Origin: Delphinapterus leucas | Lineage: Eukaryota > Chordata > Mammalia > Artiodactyla > Monodontidae | Direction of reading: 5' to 3' | Assembly: GCF_002288925.2 (NCBI RefSeq) | Contig: NW_022098045.1 | Location: 592,184 to 656,183 of the forward strand | Length of the DNA stretch: 64,000 bases | Notes under the pieces: model-generated | The model's database searches: none | Seen by the model: the letters and a program-made list of their open reading frames with translations, nothing else | Told to the model about the DNA's origin: nothing | In this document: positions 22,880 through 32,904 of the stretch, one piece after another | How positions within the stretch are numbered: the stretch's first letter is position 1 | Layout: each line of letters starts with the position of its first letter | Translations under genes and position numbers: made by a program

Positions 22880-24312
22880 CAACACTGAATTTATTTGCTT
22901 CAACTTTAGCATTATACTGGACTACTTCTGTTTGCCTTAATTGGTAGTCTATGCTAAAGCAAGATTATGAAAGCAGTTAGGACAGAACCACTATACCTAG
23001 TATGTAATATTTTCTTCTGTATTCTCTGAAAAATCACCTCCATCTACTTGATTACTCTGCTCTTTATTCCAAATAGTAACTGCAGCATCAGCAGAAGCTT
23101 TTGAATAGTTGTTTCTCTAAATGGAATGTCTTTTACTTTTGCCAGGATAGACAAAGTGTTAAATAAGTACTCAATACTTATTATATTTTAATTTAATCAA
23201 AGAAGCGGTAATGGAATTTGAGGGCCACTGGCTGGAGCAGCAAGAGCTGTCTAGCGCTCTTTCTTCTACTTTGTCCCTCTTTAGGGTTTATTTTAATACC
23301 ATCCTTGGACTAGGATACCAGGGTATTGGTTCTAAGGCATCACTGAATCTATGAAGAAATGTGAGCACCTAGGAGTGATCTGGGGTTACTTTCCCTGGAT
23401 CAAAGTTACCAAAGTACTCAAATGGAAAATTGAGAGGAAAGGAATTTACCTTTTAGTTATTTGAAAATTACCTTTCTCTTTCAGTTTCTATCTTACCATT
23501 ACAGATGCTAGCACAGAAGTTTCTGAACGATTTTTGCTAAATACTAACCTTTAAATTTAAGCAAGTAAGAAGTGCTGAAGGAAATTTGTTACCAATTTCT
23601 GTGTAATGCTGGATGAAATGTTCATTTTTGGTAAACAGAGGTGAAAGTCTTAAAATTTAACTTAGGGATGAAGATTGCTAGTACCAGGCCAGGGCCTAAA
23701 TACCAAAACAACAATAACCATACCAGAATACCAAGAAAAAGATTTTCTTCTACCACTTATTTCAGTATGAAAAATTTAAAAGTTAAGGAGGGATGGAACA
23801 AGCAAATACCATGGTGTTACCCATTCATGAGATGTTATTAATGACCTTCAAACATATATGTTGTATGTCAATTTTGTGCCCTCTAGGGATGAGTGGCTAG
23901 AAAGCACATACATGTAATTGAAGTTAAAAGAAAATAGCACAAAAAAATCTCATTTTAAATAGTTGTGATTTAAAAGCAGCCATGTTAAAAAAGAAAATAA
24001 AACCAAACTATAGTGGCTTCAACTTCCAAACATTCTGGTTTTGGATAGCTGAGTTCTCAGAAAGTATATGCAGGTGTTGATATTAGCGTACATGTGCTCT
24101 GTCAGGTTCAGTTGAAATTGGAGTAGTAGATGTAATTGAAGTATCATATTGTGTGGATTTCCCCAACAATTAGCCAACTCTCTGGATCAGATGTTTAAGT
24201 TCACAGAAAAAGACCAACCCCCAACTCCAAACTTCCACTAATTTTGAGGAAATCTGAAACAGAGTTGACATGTAAGAAGATGTATGGAGTTCTGGTATTC
24301 ACGTTGCTTCTC
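22880..24312. other. AT-rich DNA, no gene recognised
   Basis: No gene or repeat was recognised. The 23641-23841 plus frame is a chance frame without a domain. Confidence 0.4.
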
Positions 24313-24438
24313 TTGATGACGGGAGTGATAACATTACTAATAATAGGGTTATTATGAAGATGGAGTTCATTTATCTTAAGTAATTAGAACAATCCCTGGA
24401 ACGTGGTAATGGCTATGTAAGTGTTGGCTATTAGCAGC
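24313..24438 (+). repeat. MIR SINE 3' fragment
   Basis: ATAATAGGGTTATTATGAAG, AGTAATTAGAACAATCCCTG and TGGCTATGTAAGTGTTGGCT follow the MIR 3' half in sense orientation. The 5' half is missing. Confidence 0.55.
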
Positions 24439-24439
24439 A

Positions 24440-25752
24440 TTAGCATGTATTAGTATTGTTAGTGGGGCTATCAATATTTTCATTGCCAGATAGCAGAAAC
24501 TGTCAATAGAGAGCCTATTTCATGTGAATTTTCATAAGCAGAAGAGCAATTCTGGAATTGTGCTGACATAAGAGTGTAACACCTATTAACTGGGTTTAGG
24601 AAGATGGAACCAAATTCAGGCTCCACACTCCTTTTTTTCTAGCTGTATCTCTTAAAACTTGTGTTTATGCCAAAAGAGATTGTCCTCACTTAAAGTTAGT
24701 CTCGATGACCACATCATTAAAAAAAAAATACACTGTGATCAATCAACTGGAAACCACAGATCTTAATTATGCAAAAAGGAAAATATGCCCCAATATTAGC
24801 AGTCTTCTCTGAAAGGGGATATTTCTCACTGCCATTCCATCTATTTTTCTCTGTTGCACAGCTTTTTTTATCATGAAACTATATTACTATCATAACAGAA
24901 AAAAGCAACAGATTTTCATTTTTGAAAACCAACAGCTATAATCAAAGGTACAACAAGATGCCCAATAAAACATTACTTTAAAATTTTGTACTGTATTTTT
25001 ATATGCCAAGGTGCAAGAAAAGCATCAATATTCTTTTGAAGATCTTCTCATCCCACAACACTAACTTGAACAAAGCCCAGGTGGGTAGTGAGCAAACGCT
25101 GTCAGCACTGAACAGCATCCAATAACTATGAAAGGGTTCAGACATTCCAGTCGTGTCATTGGTGTTGCAGTAGCCTCTGTTTCATAGTTTGTAAGGATAT
25201 TAATCTTACTATCAGAAGGGTTTCTGTGAATTATATATTACAATAATATACAATATATAATTATACAGTACTTGTATGGAAAATAGTTATAGGCAGGTAA
25301 ATGAGATTATTTATATATTTTAATTCAAATTTAAGTTAAAAAATAAGCTATTGATCCACAGGCTCAAAATTCAAAAAATTACAAAGGATACACTGAAAAG
25401 TCTTTCTCCCTATGCCTACCCCACAATCACCTAGTTCCATTTCCTGGAGGCAAATACTGCTTTTAGTTGCTTTTATATCCTTCCAGAGATGTTTTACGCA
25501 CATGCAAATAAATACATAGATATAGCCTACAAGTTATAGATTAGGAAGAATGATGTCTTAAGGAATTTGTGGAGCCTGAATCTGTTGTAATAGAAAAGTA
25601 TTCTGGTTGAGTAAGGGTCTCTCTTTTTAATGTTCCAAAAAGAGTGGATGCAATCGATCATTCTATGAGTAATTATCGAGTTCCTACTATGTGTAAGACT
25701 CGTGCCAAATCCTGTTTGTCCTGTCAAGTTGCCTTTAAAATTTTTCATATGT
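24440..25752. other. AT-rich DNA with a perfect AT inverted repeat
   Basis: No gene was recognised. An 11-bp perfect inverted repeat lies at 25229-25262. The stretch at 25645-25705 faintly resembles a reversed L2/MIR end. Confidence 0.4.
25229..25262. repeat. AT-rich inverted repeat (hairpin/cruciform potential)
   Basis: AATTATATATT (25229-25239) and AATATATAATT (25252-25262) are perfect reverse complements with a 12-nt spacer. The pairing may extend through CTGT/ACAG with a bulge. Chance is plausible in DNA this AT-rich. Confidence 0.6.
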
Positions 25753-25754
25753 AT

Positions 25755-26187
25755 TCATCTTGTCATTCAGATCTGTGTGCTCAAACATCACCATGTCAGA
25801 ATGGCCTTCCCTAATACCCACTTGCAAACGGCTCTCCCTCACCCTCTCACTGTGTTTTGTTTCTTCTGGAGTTAAGGTGATTCTATAACTTCTCACCAAT
25901 TTCTCATTTGATAATGAAGTGGAGTGCTATTATCATTACACAGGGATAAGAGGGTAAACTGGAACTATAAACTGGGATGGTTGGCCACCCTATTTATACC
26001 GTTTATTACGTCACAGCATTTTGCATTCCAAGGAAATAGAGATTATCTTGTCTATTTATTGATATTTGTCCACTTGTAATCTCCATGAAGCCAGGACTTT
26101 GCTTGTTTTAGGAACCCATCACCTGGAAGAGTCCTGGACACACAGTAGGTGCTTGATAAATATTTGTGGGCTGAATGGGTAACCCAA
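25755..26187 (+). repeat. L2 3' fragment, plus orientation
   Basis: Decayed L2 landmarks include ATGGCCTTCCCTAATACCCA, TAATCTCCATGAAGCCAGGA and AGAGTCCTGGACACACAGTA. It ends GGTGCTTGATAAATATTTGT and GGGCTGAATGGG, close to the L2 consensus end. Confidence 0.65.
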
Positions 26188-26189
26188 TC

Positions 26190-26698
26190 ATGCTTCATGT
26201 TCTGTGTAGAACTGAGCATCTTTTGGTCAGCAAGGGGAAACTGAAAAGTCATAAAGGGCAAATTTGCTCAGAATGTGTCCTCCCTCAGGATAGGGGGGAA
26301 AAGAAGAGGCAACTTTTAATATTCAAATTTCAATATCTTGCAGCATTTCGTGTAAAGAGATCAGTCTTGCAGACGTGCACTGGAAGTGTCAACTGTTTGG
26401 TTATTTGCAGGGAGATGGGGGGTGTTGTGGGCTGCAGGATAGGCCTGGTCTGGGGAGTAGACCAATGGGATGAGAATGGTCATGGACCAGTTTGATCCAG
26501 TGGTTGGTTAATCTGTAGAAAACTTGTCTCCACACAGTGGAACAGCTATGTCCATGTGACTCAGTCCATAGGAGAAAAGGAAGAGCAACTTCAGAGCAAG
26601 CAGCCTGCCATCTGGGCTTATTCATCCTCCAGGAGGCGGGAGGCCAGCAGGATACAAAGAAACAAGCACCTGTCTGTGTGTGGGATGTGGCTAGTGGG
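26190..26698. other. Intergenic DNA, no gene recognised
   Basis: Slightly more GC-rich than its surroundings. Overlapping short frames on both strands (26175-26495 plus, 26401-26796 minus) lack domains and run into the adjacent microsatellite. Confidence 0.4.
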
Positions 26699-26763
26699 TC
26701 ACACACAGACACACAGGCAGAGACACACAGACACACACAGACACAGACAGAGACAGACAGACA

Positions 26764-26798
<35 letters not shown>
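26699..26798. repeat. Compound CA/GACA microsatellite
   Basis: An interrupted block of ACACAG, GACA and AGAC units grades into a pure (AC)17 run at 26765-26798. Apparent proteins rich in Thr/His (plus) or Cys/Val (minus) are artefacts of the repeat. Confidence 0.95.
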
Positions 26799-26799
<1 letters not shown>

Positions 26800-26800
<1 letters not shown>

Positions 26801-27334
26801 ATTAGCAGAGTCCAAGGGCCCTGGGAGTCGGTTTTGGTAGAAAAGTCTGATGTAATTCTCTACTATCTTACCTAAAACCAGATTAATCTTTTTAATCATA
26901 GAGGGCATAGGTTGTAGTGGCTTAGTAGCTCAATTTAATTTTCCCTTTTCCTTTCCAAACAGAGAAGCCCATGTCCTGCTGTTGGGGCTGGTCCATGGGA
27001 GAATTCCTGTAGGAGGAAGAGGCTGAAACTCTGGCCTAGTGTTATTAAACAGAGCACTCATAATAAATGTGTCAATACTATTTCTGAAATATTTGCAAGT
27101 TTCTCTCTATCACAAACATATTGTTCAAATTTTATTAAAGGAAAATATTGTAGTATCCTATTGGAATTATTGGGTTTTTGGGTAATTATCTTAAGCCCCT
27201 TGATTTTATTGCTGAGGGAACTGAGACCCAGAAAGGTTGAATAACTTGCCTTACTCTACATGAGCAGATATAGTCTCCTGTTTTTACAAGTTACAACCGC
27301 TTCTAATATTTGACGATAGGTATGTGGTTTTTTT
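26800..27334. other. Intergenic DNA with a MIR remnant
   Basis: A reversed MIR core (GCTGAGGGAACTGAGACCCA, AAAGGTTGAATAACTTGCC) is recognisable at about 27195-27262. No gene is seen. Confidence 0.5.
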
Positions 27335-27335
27335 A

Positions 27336-27449
27336 AAAATTAATTAATTAATTAATTTTATTTTTTTAGGCTGCGCCTATGGCATATGGGATCTTAGTTC
27401 CCCGACCAGGGATCAAATCCGTAACCACTGGACGGCCAGGGAAGTCCCA
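27336..27449 (-). repeat. Minimal tRNA-derived SINE with internal deletion
   Basis: On plus it runs from a TTAA-rich tail (TTAATTAATTAATTAATTTT) through GGCTGCGCCTATGGCATATG and TCCCCGACCAGGGATCAAAT to CCACTGGACGGCCAGGGAAG. The segment between the two Pol III boxes is shortened compared with the copy at 14396. A duplicated target ATGTGGTTTT / ATGTTGTTTT lies near 27322 and 27450. Confidence 0.75.
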
Positions 27450-27628
27450 TGTTGTTTTAAAGTGACGTTTGGATATGGCTGAGATTTCAGTAGTTTAAGC
27501 TGTGAAGCAACTTATGACGCATATTTAACCAAATAAAATTATTTTCCCTAGCTCGTGCCATGCTGACAGCTTACAAAACCTGTGTTCATCTTCCTTCACT
27601 CATAAAAAGGACTACAGTTATTTCTAAA

Positions 27629-27921
27629 AAATATTTTATTAACTTTTATTGGAGTATAGTTGCTTTACAATATTGTGTTAGTTTCTACGGTACAGCAAAG
27701 TGAATCGGCTATACATATACATATATCCCCTCTCTTTTGGATTTCCCATTTTAGGTCACCACAGAGCACTGAGTAGAGCTCCCTGTGCTATACAGTGGGT
27801 TCTCATTAGTTATCTATTTTATACATAGTATCAATAGTGTGTATATGTCAATTCCTGTCTCCCAATTCCTCACCAAACCCTTTCCCCCTTGGTATCCATA
27901 TGTTTGTTCTCTACGTCGATG
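27629..27921 (-). repeat. L1 LINE 3' fragment with clear target duplication
   Basis: Contains 'ACTTTTATTGGAGTATAGTT', TTGTGTTAGTTTCTACGG, CCCTGTGCTATACAGTGG and TTGGTATCCATATGTTTGTT. These are cetartiodactyl L1 3'-UTR landmarks in reverse. The 20-bp duplication GGACTACAGTTATTTCTAAA (27609-27628), with one change at 27922-27941, marks a complete 5'-truncated insertion. Confidence 0.92.
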
Positions 27922-27941
27922 GGACTACAGTTATTTTTAAA

Positions 27942-29100
27942 CCTGGAATTTGAAGGAGGGAATATAGATTATATATCAAGGTTGGCTGAATTTACTCAGG
28001 AATTTTTCAGACTGAATATGTAATTTCTGGAGTGTAAGTGAAAGAAAAATGAAGTCTTTAAGTGATCTCTTTGTCTCTCTTTGTCTATATCTTCAGTTTC
28101 ATCCCAGACTAGTCCCAGGATGGGAAGAAAGAGTGATTTTCTCTTTCCTTACTCTTACATTATGAAGTGGTTGATTAAACTGATTCCAGGGCAGCCACTT
28201 GAATGAGCATTAGATAGCAATATTGCTTAATAACAAAACAATTACAAGTCAAAACAAGTATTGGCACAAAGAAAATCTCTATTCTGTGTAGCAAAATGTT
28301 TATCAGACTTCCACCAATGAGCCATGTGTTTAAAAAGCAGCTGATATTGAGAAACATTTCTGATTATTCTTTGAAGTTTGTAGTAACAGGATATAACATA
28401 TCTATACTACCTCCTTTTGTTTAGGGCCCCAAATGAGATGTGTATGAATGTTGCAATTTTGTATAACTCCAGGATAAGCATTCAATTATATCTTTCACCC
28501 TTTTTTTTTTTCTAGTAAAATAGAATAATAAAAAACCCCAAATAATAGTTTATGGGCTCTGCTATTTGTTGAAAAAAATGCTTTATAGATAATATTCAGT
28601 GACAAGCCATCACTCTCCTTGGTTTATATAAAGAAACTTAAATACAGAGGTCTTTAAGTAAAAAAAAATACAGAGGTCTTTATAAAGAGGTGTGACTATA
28701 CACAATCACACAAAGATTGAGAAAACTCTTTGTGGCAATAATTCTACCTGCAGGTCAGATCTGTGCCCTACTTCTGTGAATAATCGTCACAGGGTCTACT
28801 AGTTGCATTATTTTTTAACATACAAACTTCTTGTTTTAGAATCAAAGAGTGCCAAGCTTCTCCAAGACCAGGAATGCCTGGACTGCCTATTCGAAAACCT
28901 TCATCTTCATTCTTGCTGGAGACATTATGTCGTCAGGAGGTTTCATCACCTGCTGCCACTAGATGGTGCCTGTCATTGAAACAAAGGTTCTTCCTCCCAT
29001 CTTTTGTTTCCTTTAGGTGCCTATAAGGACGTTGGATGATATCAAAGAAATTTGATTGATAAGTTAAGTAGTGGGTTAGTATTCTAGAAGGTCATTTAGC
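27942..29100. other. AT-rich DNA with a CTCF-like motif
   Basis: No gene was recognised. A 16-bp direct repeat AATACAGAGGTCTTTA occurs at 28641-28656 and 28667-28682. The stretch 28840-28985 is less AT-rich than its surroundings and contains the CTCF-like site listed next. Confidence 0.4.
28956..28970 (+). promoter_or_regulatory. Candidate CTCF-binding motif
   Basis: CCACTAGATGGTGCC matches the core consensus CCASYAGRKGGCRS at all but one position (T for C in GGC). It lies about 2.7 kb upstream of the CpG island. Motif match only; occupancy is unknown. Confidence 0.4.
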
Positions 29101-29117
29101 ACAGAGAGTTATTTATT

Positions 29118-29422
29118 TTATTTTGTAATTTATTTTTTAAATTTATTTTTGGCTGCGTTGGGTCTTCATTGCTGTGTGCGGGCTTCTCATTGTGGTGCCT
29201 TCTCTTGTTGTGGAGCACAGGCTCTAAGCGTACGGGCTTCAGTAGTTGTGGCACGTGGGCTCAGTAGTTGTGGCTCGTGGGCTCTAGAGCGCAGGCTCAG
29301 TAGTTGTGGAGCATGGGCTTAGTTGCTCTGTGGCATGTGGGATCTTCCTGGACCAGGGCTCGAACCCATGTGCCCTGTGTTGGCAGGTGGCTTCTTAACC
29401 ATTGTGCCACCAGGGAAGCCCC
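29118..29422 (-). repeat. Long-class CHR-1-type SINE
   Basis: TTTATTTTTGGCTGCGTTGG tail junction, repeated CAGTAGTTGTGGC units, GGATCTTCCTGGACCAGGGC and a tRNA head ending CCAGGGAAGCCCC. A 17-bp duplication ACAGAGAGTTATTTATT (29101-29117) recurs with one change at 29423-29439. Confidence 0.92.
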
Positions 29423-29439
29423 ACAGAGAGTTACTTATT

Positions 29440-30632
29440 AAAAAAAAAAAAATCATTATCCAAAAAGACTACTTATATTGTTTTTCTAATTCCACTAATT
29501 TTTTCTGTTCATCCTTCTTGTCACCAAGCTGTGTGAACTCCAGTACACAATGAACAAATAAATCTTTCCTTGGGCTCATGAGAATCAAGGGACATAATTC
29601 AAGGTTTAGAATCAGTGAAAAAAAGATCTCAGGATTCATTGTCCTTGCTCAGAATAGCAATAGCAAAGGTGACCACATGCAGAGATAACGAGAAAAGTTA
29701 ATGACCTTTCAAAAGAAAAACACTTGCATCTCAATTACTGGACAATAATCAATAGGAAAGGAAATGGAACATGCTTTTTTAATTGTGGGATACCAAACAT
29801 CAAGTAAGGAGAAAGATAACAGGTTGTTGGCTTGTTGCCAGTGACAGCTCTTTTTCTCATTAATTTAAGGCACACACAAAACCTCAGCCCAAAGTGCTCT
29901 AATTCCCTCTCTGCCTCCCACCGCACACTCCAGCCCTATACTCTTTCAGGGTAAAATTTTGTCAATCTTGATAGTGAAATGCCTTCAAGGGGTTACTTAC
30001 TTGGTTTGTGTGAAGGTCAGTTAGATATATTTTGTAGCAGAATATTGGAAAACATAAGCTTCTTGGATTTTTCCTTTCCCAGACAGTCACCAATGCTGAC
30101 CATTCATGGCTGGTTCACGATTATAATGAGAAATTGTCAGCTATGTTGAAATACATAATCCACAGTGTGAAAAACTGCTGAATAGCAGTTGTAAATTCTT
30201 AATACAAAAGTGTCTTCTCTTTTCCTGTGAGCTTACTTTGGGGTTGCTGATTCTTGCTAACTGTGTGCTCAGGGACTGAAAGTTAATTTTAACATTAGTC
30301 TAAAAAAATATAACTATGTAGGGAAAACCTTTAAAGCTAAAAAAAAAAAATCTTGTTTTGAATTTCCCACATCACTGCAGTGGGTCATGTTGAATGTGTG
30401 AGCATATATGTGAGCCAGATGTAACAACACCCAGACACACAACATTAATGCAATTTAATTTTAAACATTAGACAGCTTCTGGTGGTTCCTAGTGTCTCCT
30501 GAGCATTGACTAAGGATTTTAAACACACCACGTTTTTTAAAAAGATACGAGTATATACCTGCTTCCCAAGCAGTGGTGAGGTACAATAGATCTATTCCAG
30601 TTTTAAATACTGGAAAGAAAAGTCTTTTCCCC
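29440..30632. other. AT-rich DNA, no gene recognised
   Basis: About 1.2 kb without recognisable repeats or coding signals, apart from short A runs. Confidence 0.4.
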
Positions 30633-30633
30633 T

Positions 30634-30938
30634 GGGACTTCCCTAATGGCACAGTGGTTAAGAATCTGCCTGCCAATGCAAGGGACATGGGTTCAAGCCC
30701 TGGTCCAGGAAGATCCCACATGCCGTGGAGCAACTAAGCCTGACCGCCACAACTACTGAGCTTGCGCTCTAGAGCCCGCGAGCCACAACTACTGAGCCCG
30801 TGTGACACAATTACTGAAGCCCGCGCCTAGAGCCTGCGCTCCCAACAGAGTAGCCCCGCCCCCTCCTCCTCGCAACTAGGGAAAAGCCTGCAGGCAGCAA
30901 TGAAGACCCAACGCAGACAAAAAAAAAAAAAAAAAAAA
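30634..30938 (+). repeat. Long-class CHR-1-type SINE, internally rearranged
   Basis: Sense copy starting GGGACTTCCCTAATGGCACA, with B-box-like GGTTCAAGCCC and CACAACTACTGAGC units. Its 3' half is shortened: after GCGCTCCCAACAGAGTAGC it skips the part present in the copy at 37042. It then gains a GC-box-like CCCCGCCCCCTCC before the ending CAATGAAGACCCAACGCAGA and a 20-nt A tail. Confidence 0.88.
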
Positions 30939-30958
30939 GCCTTGTCCCCAAATTTTTT

Positions 30959-30982
30959 CCCCCCCGATTCCCCCCCCCCCCC
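30959..30982. repeat. Poly-C tract
   Basis: Seven C, then GATT, then thirteen C, directly downstream of the SINE A tail and about 0.7 kb upstream of the CpG island. Such long C runs are rare in AT-rich mammalian DNA and prone to assembly errors. Confidence 0.85.
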
Positions 30983-30984
30983 AA

Positions 30985-31689
30985 GTCTTATTAATTACAG
31001 CTTAGCACTGAAGGAAGGTTTGGAACCAAATCTTTGGAGCAGGTTGTCAGTATGTGATATTATTTCTCTTGGGCTTTATGTGCTTTGGTGGCTATCCTGA
31101 AAGATGCAGTTTGGTCAGTGACTTCCACATGTGTATTATATATATAATATGTGTTAATAGGCTTATATAGGCTTACGTCATATACCGTGAGGCTCAAATC
31201 CATTAAGTGGCTTCTCTCTAGCAGTACTCAAAACATTAGATGGTGTCTGTGCTGACGGTCTGTTTATAGCTTAATGGTCTACTTAACTGATCACGATGGG
31301 GCTGGGTCATTGATATATTATTAGTAGTATGTGCTTGGCAAAGGGGACTTAAACTCTTATTGGCCTTAGGAACACAGTAAATACAATAATCCCTTTATAT
31401 CCTCAAGAAACTCCCTTGGATGGCTTAAAGATGTTTCCCAAACTGCTTGAGGACGACAGAAGTCCAGTGACATAAGCGAAGGACAAGGTTGAGAGCCGTG
31501 CCCTCCCCAGGCATCCTCTGCTAAAGGTGTACGATGTCTTAATACTGTGTGCTGGCGGCACTCTCTCTACCTATATTCCTCAAGTTTTATAAAGTAGCGT
31601 CAAGAGTGACCTGGGGCTGGGAAATGCCAGCAACTTCAGTTCTGCAAGAGAGAATAAGCTCTCCCCAGCAGGGAACTCTAGCGAACAGG
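30985..31689. other. Upstream flank of the CpG island
   Basis: Unique-looking DNA between the poly-C tract and the CpG island. Contains a TATATATAATATG stretch at about 31138. No gene signal is recognised. Confidence 0.4.
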
Positions 31690-31857
31690 GCAAAAAGCTG
31701 GTCCTCGCAGCCCGCTCAGGGCGTGAGAGAGACGGAACCCAGGAAGGCGAAGGCGGCGGGTCGGGAGCCGGGTCCTCGGTCAGCTCCAGCCGGGCGCTGC
31801 GCGCAGAGCCGGGGCCCCCGGCAGAGGCGGTGCGGCGCGAGGCCCCTCCCCACCCCC

Positions 31858-31887
31858 CCGCCGCCGCCGCCGCCGCCGCCGCCGCCG
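31858..31887. repeat. (CCG)10 tract
   Basis: Ten uninterrupted CCG units upstream of the TATA box. The plus frame gives polyproline and the minus frame polyglycine; neither supports a gene. Confidence 0.95.
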
Positions 31888-32120
31888 AAGCCCGGGCTGC
31901 TGACGCCGAGCGGCGGCCCGGAGCGGTGGGGGCCGGGCGCGCGCGAGCGAGGGCAGGGCAGGGGGCTGGCCGAGGCCAGTCGCGGCTTTAAATATGGATC
32001 GCGGGCTCGCGCTCGTGGCACAACCTCCGCCACCGCCGCCTTCTCCGATCCCCCCGCCCTCCCCGGGCTCGCTCCCGAGGGGCGTCCAGGCCGGGCACCA
32101 TCGCTGCAGTGTTAGTTACT

Positions 32121-32144
32121 GGCAGAAACGTTGGCAGAAACGTC
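32121..32144. promoter_or_regulatory. 12-bp tandem motif upstream of the TATA box
   Basis: GGCAGAAACGTT (32121-32132) is followed directly by GGCAGAAACGTC (32133-32144), ending 9 bp before the TATA box. The location suggests a duplicated factor-binding site. I do not recognise the factor. Confidence 0.6.
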
Positions 32145-32153
32145 GGCGATCCC

Positions 32154-32161
32154 TATAAATA
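32154..32161 (+). promoter_or_regulatory. TATA box (TATAAATA)
   Basis: CCCTATAAATATGC is a good TATA match in the middle of the CpG island. It predicts a start site about 25-32 bp downstream (32180-32195). TATA boxes inside CpG islands are a minority, and tissue-regulated genes often have them. On minus the same site reads ATATTTATA, a weaker match. Confidence 0.6.
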
Positions 32162-32184
32162 TGCAGGAGCTGCAGAAGGCAAAG

Positions 32185-32570
32185 TAGAGTAGACGCCCGC
32201 GCTCTCCCACACTCACTGGCCGCTCACCACGCGGGCCGTGTAGATATCTATCCCCCGCGCTATCTCCCCCATTTTCTCGCGGGCCGTTCAGGTTCCCGTC
32301 CTGCTGGCTCCGAGGACCCTCCCGCCCCAGCGCCCTCGCCCCGTCCTCGCCTCCCTCCGCCCCGGAGCGCGCACCCACCCGGGCGGCAAAGTTGTGACTA
32401 CTTGGGCGCGGGTGGCTCGCGCCCCGCTCGCTCCGCGCCTCGCACCAACTTCCCGCGGTTCGGCCCCGCCGCGCCCCGAGCCCGCGCCTCCGGGGATCCC
32501 GCGGGCCCCCAGCTTCCAGCCCCGGCGGCGCGCCGGGCAGCGCTTCGGTGGCGGCGGCGGCGGCGCAGGC

Positions 32571-32609
<39 letters not shown>

Positions 32610-32666
32610 TGCAGCCCCACACTCAGCCGCCAAACTGGAGGAGCGACGGAAGCCGGACCCGAGGAG
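32185..32666 (+). other. Putative untranslated first exon of an unidentified gene
   Basis: This is a predicted exon from the TATA-defined start (about 32185, approximate) to the donor CCGAGGAG|GTGAGCGCC. No ATG was seen on plus within this segment, so it would be entirely 5' untranslated. It ends with the (GGC)12 tract and a short unique part. The coding exons would lie downstream, outside the window or unrecognised. Long GC-rich frames on both strands here (for example 32394-33293 and 32112-32861) start at non-ATG codons, read repeats and look like chance. The gene identity is unknown. Confidence 0.5.
32574..32609. repeat. (GGC)12 tract in the putative 5'UTR
   Basis: Twelve perfect GGC units, preceded by a related GGTGGCGGC-rich stretch from 32546. 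On plus it has G-quadruplex potential. Its position within the predicted first exon resembles 5'UTR CGG/GGC repeats known in other genes. Confidence 0.95.
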
Positions 32667-32672
32667 GTGAGC
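32667..32672 (+). other. Consensus 5' splice site
   Basis: GAG|GTGAGC is close to the ideal mammalian donor. It is the main evidence for plus-strand transcription and for the end of exon 1. Confidence 0.6.
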
Positions 32673-32904
32673 GCCCGGCCGGGGCCGGGGAGGGAGGGTC
32701 GGCCGACTCCCCCGCCTCCCGGCGGCGGCGGGCGCTGGGGCGGCGGGGGCCCGGGGCAGGTCTCGGAGGGGGCTCAGGCGGCCTCTGGCGCGCGCCGGGA
32801 GGGAGAGAGAGGTCAGTTGCGGGCCGGGCATCCCGGGGCTGGGCGCTGGCGGAGTGTGCAAGCCGAGGACGCGGAAAAGTACTTTTTTTCTTCTTCGCGT
32901 TTAG

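Noticed and set aside
26401..26908. Cys/Val-rich and Thr/His-rich frames
   Set aside because: Direct translations of the CA/GACA microsatellite.
31549..32115. 188-residue plus frame upstream of and within the CpG island
   Set aside because: It reads through CCG repeats (polyproline) and GC-rich DNA, ends before the predicted start site, and has no recognisable domain. Stop codons are rare in such DNA.
32112..32861. 249-residue minus frame in the CpG island
   Set aside because: Poly-alanine from the GGC tract, no domain, and it antisenses the better supported plus-strand model. Kept only as a reason not to exclude bidirectional transcription.
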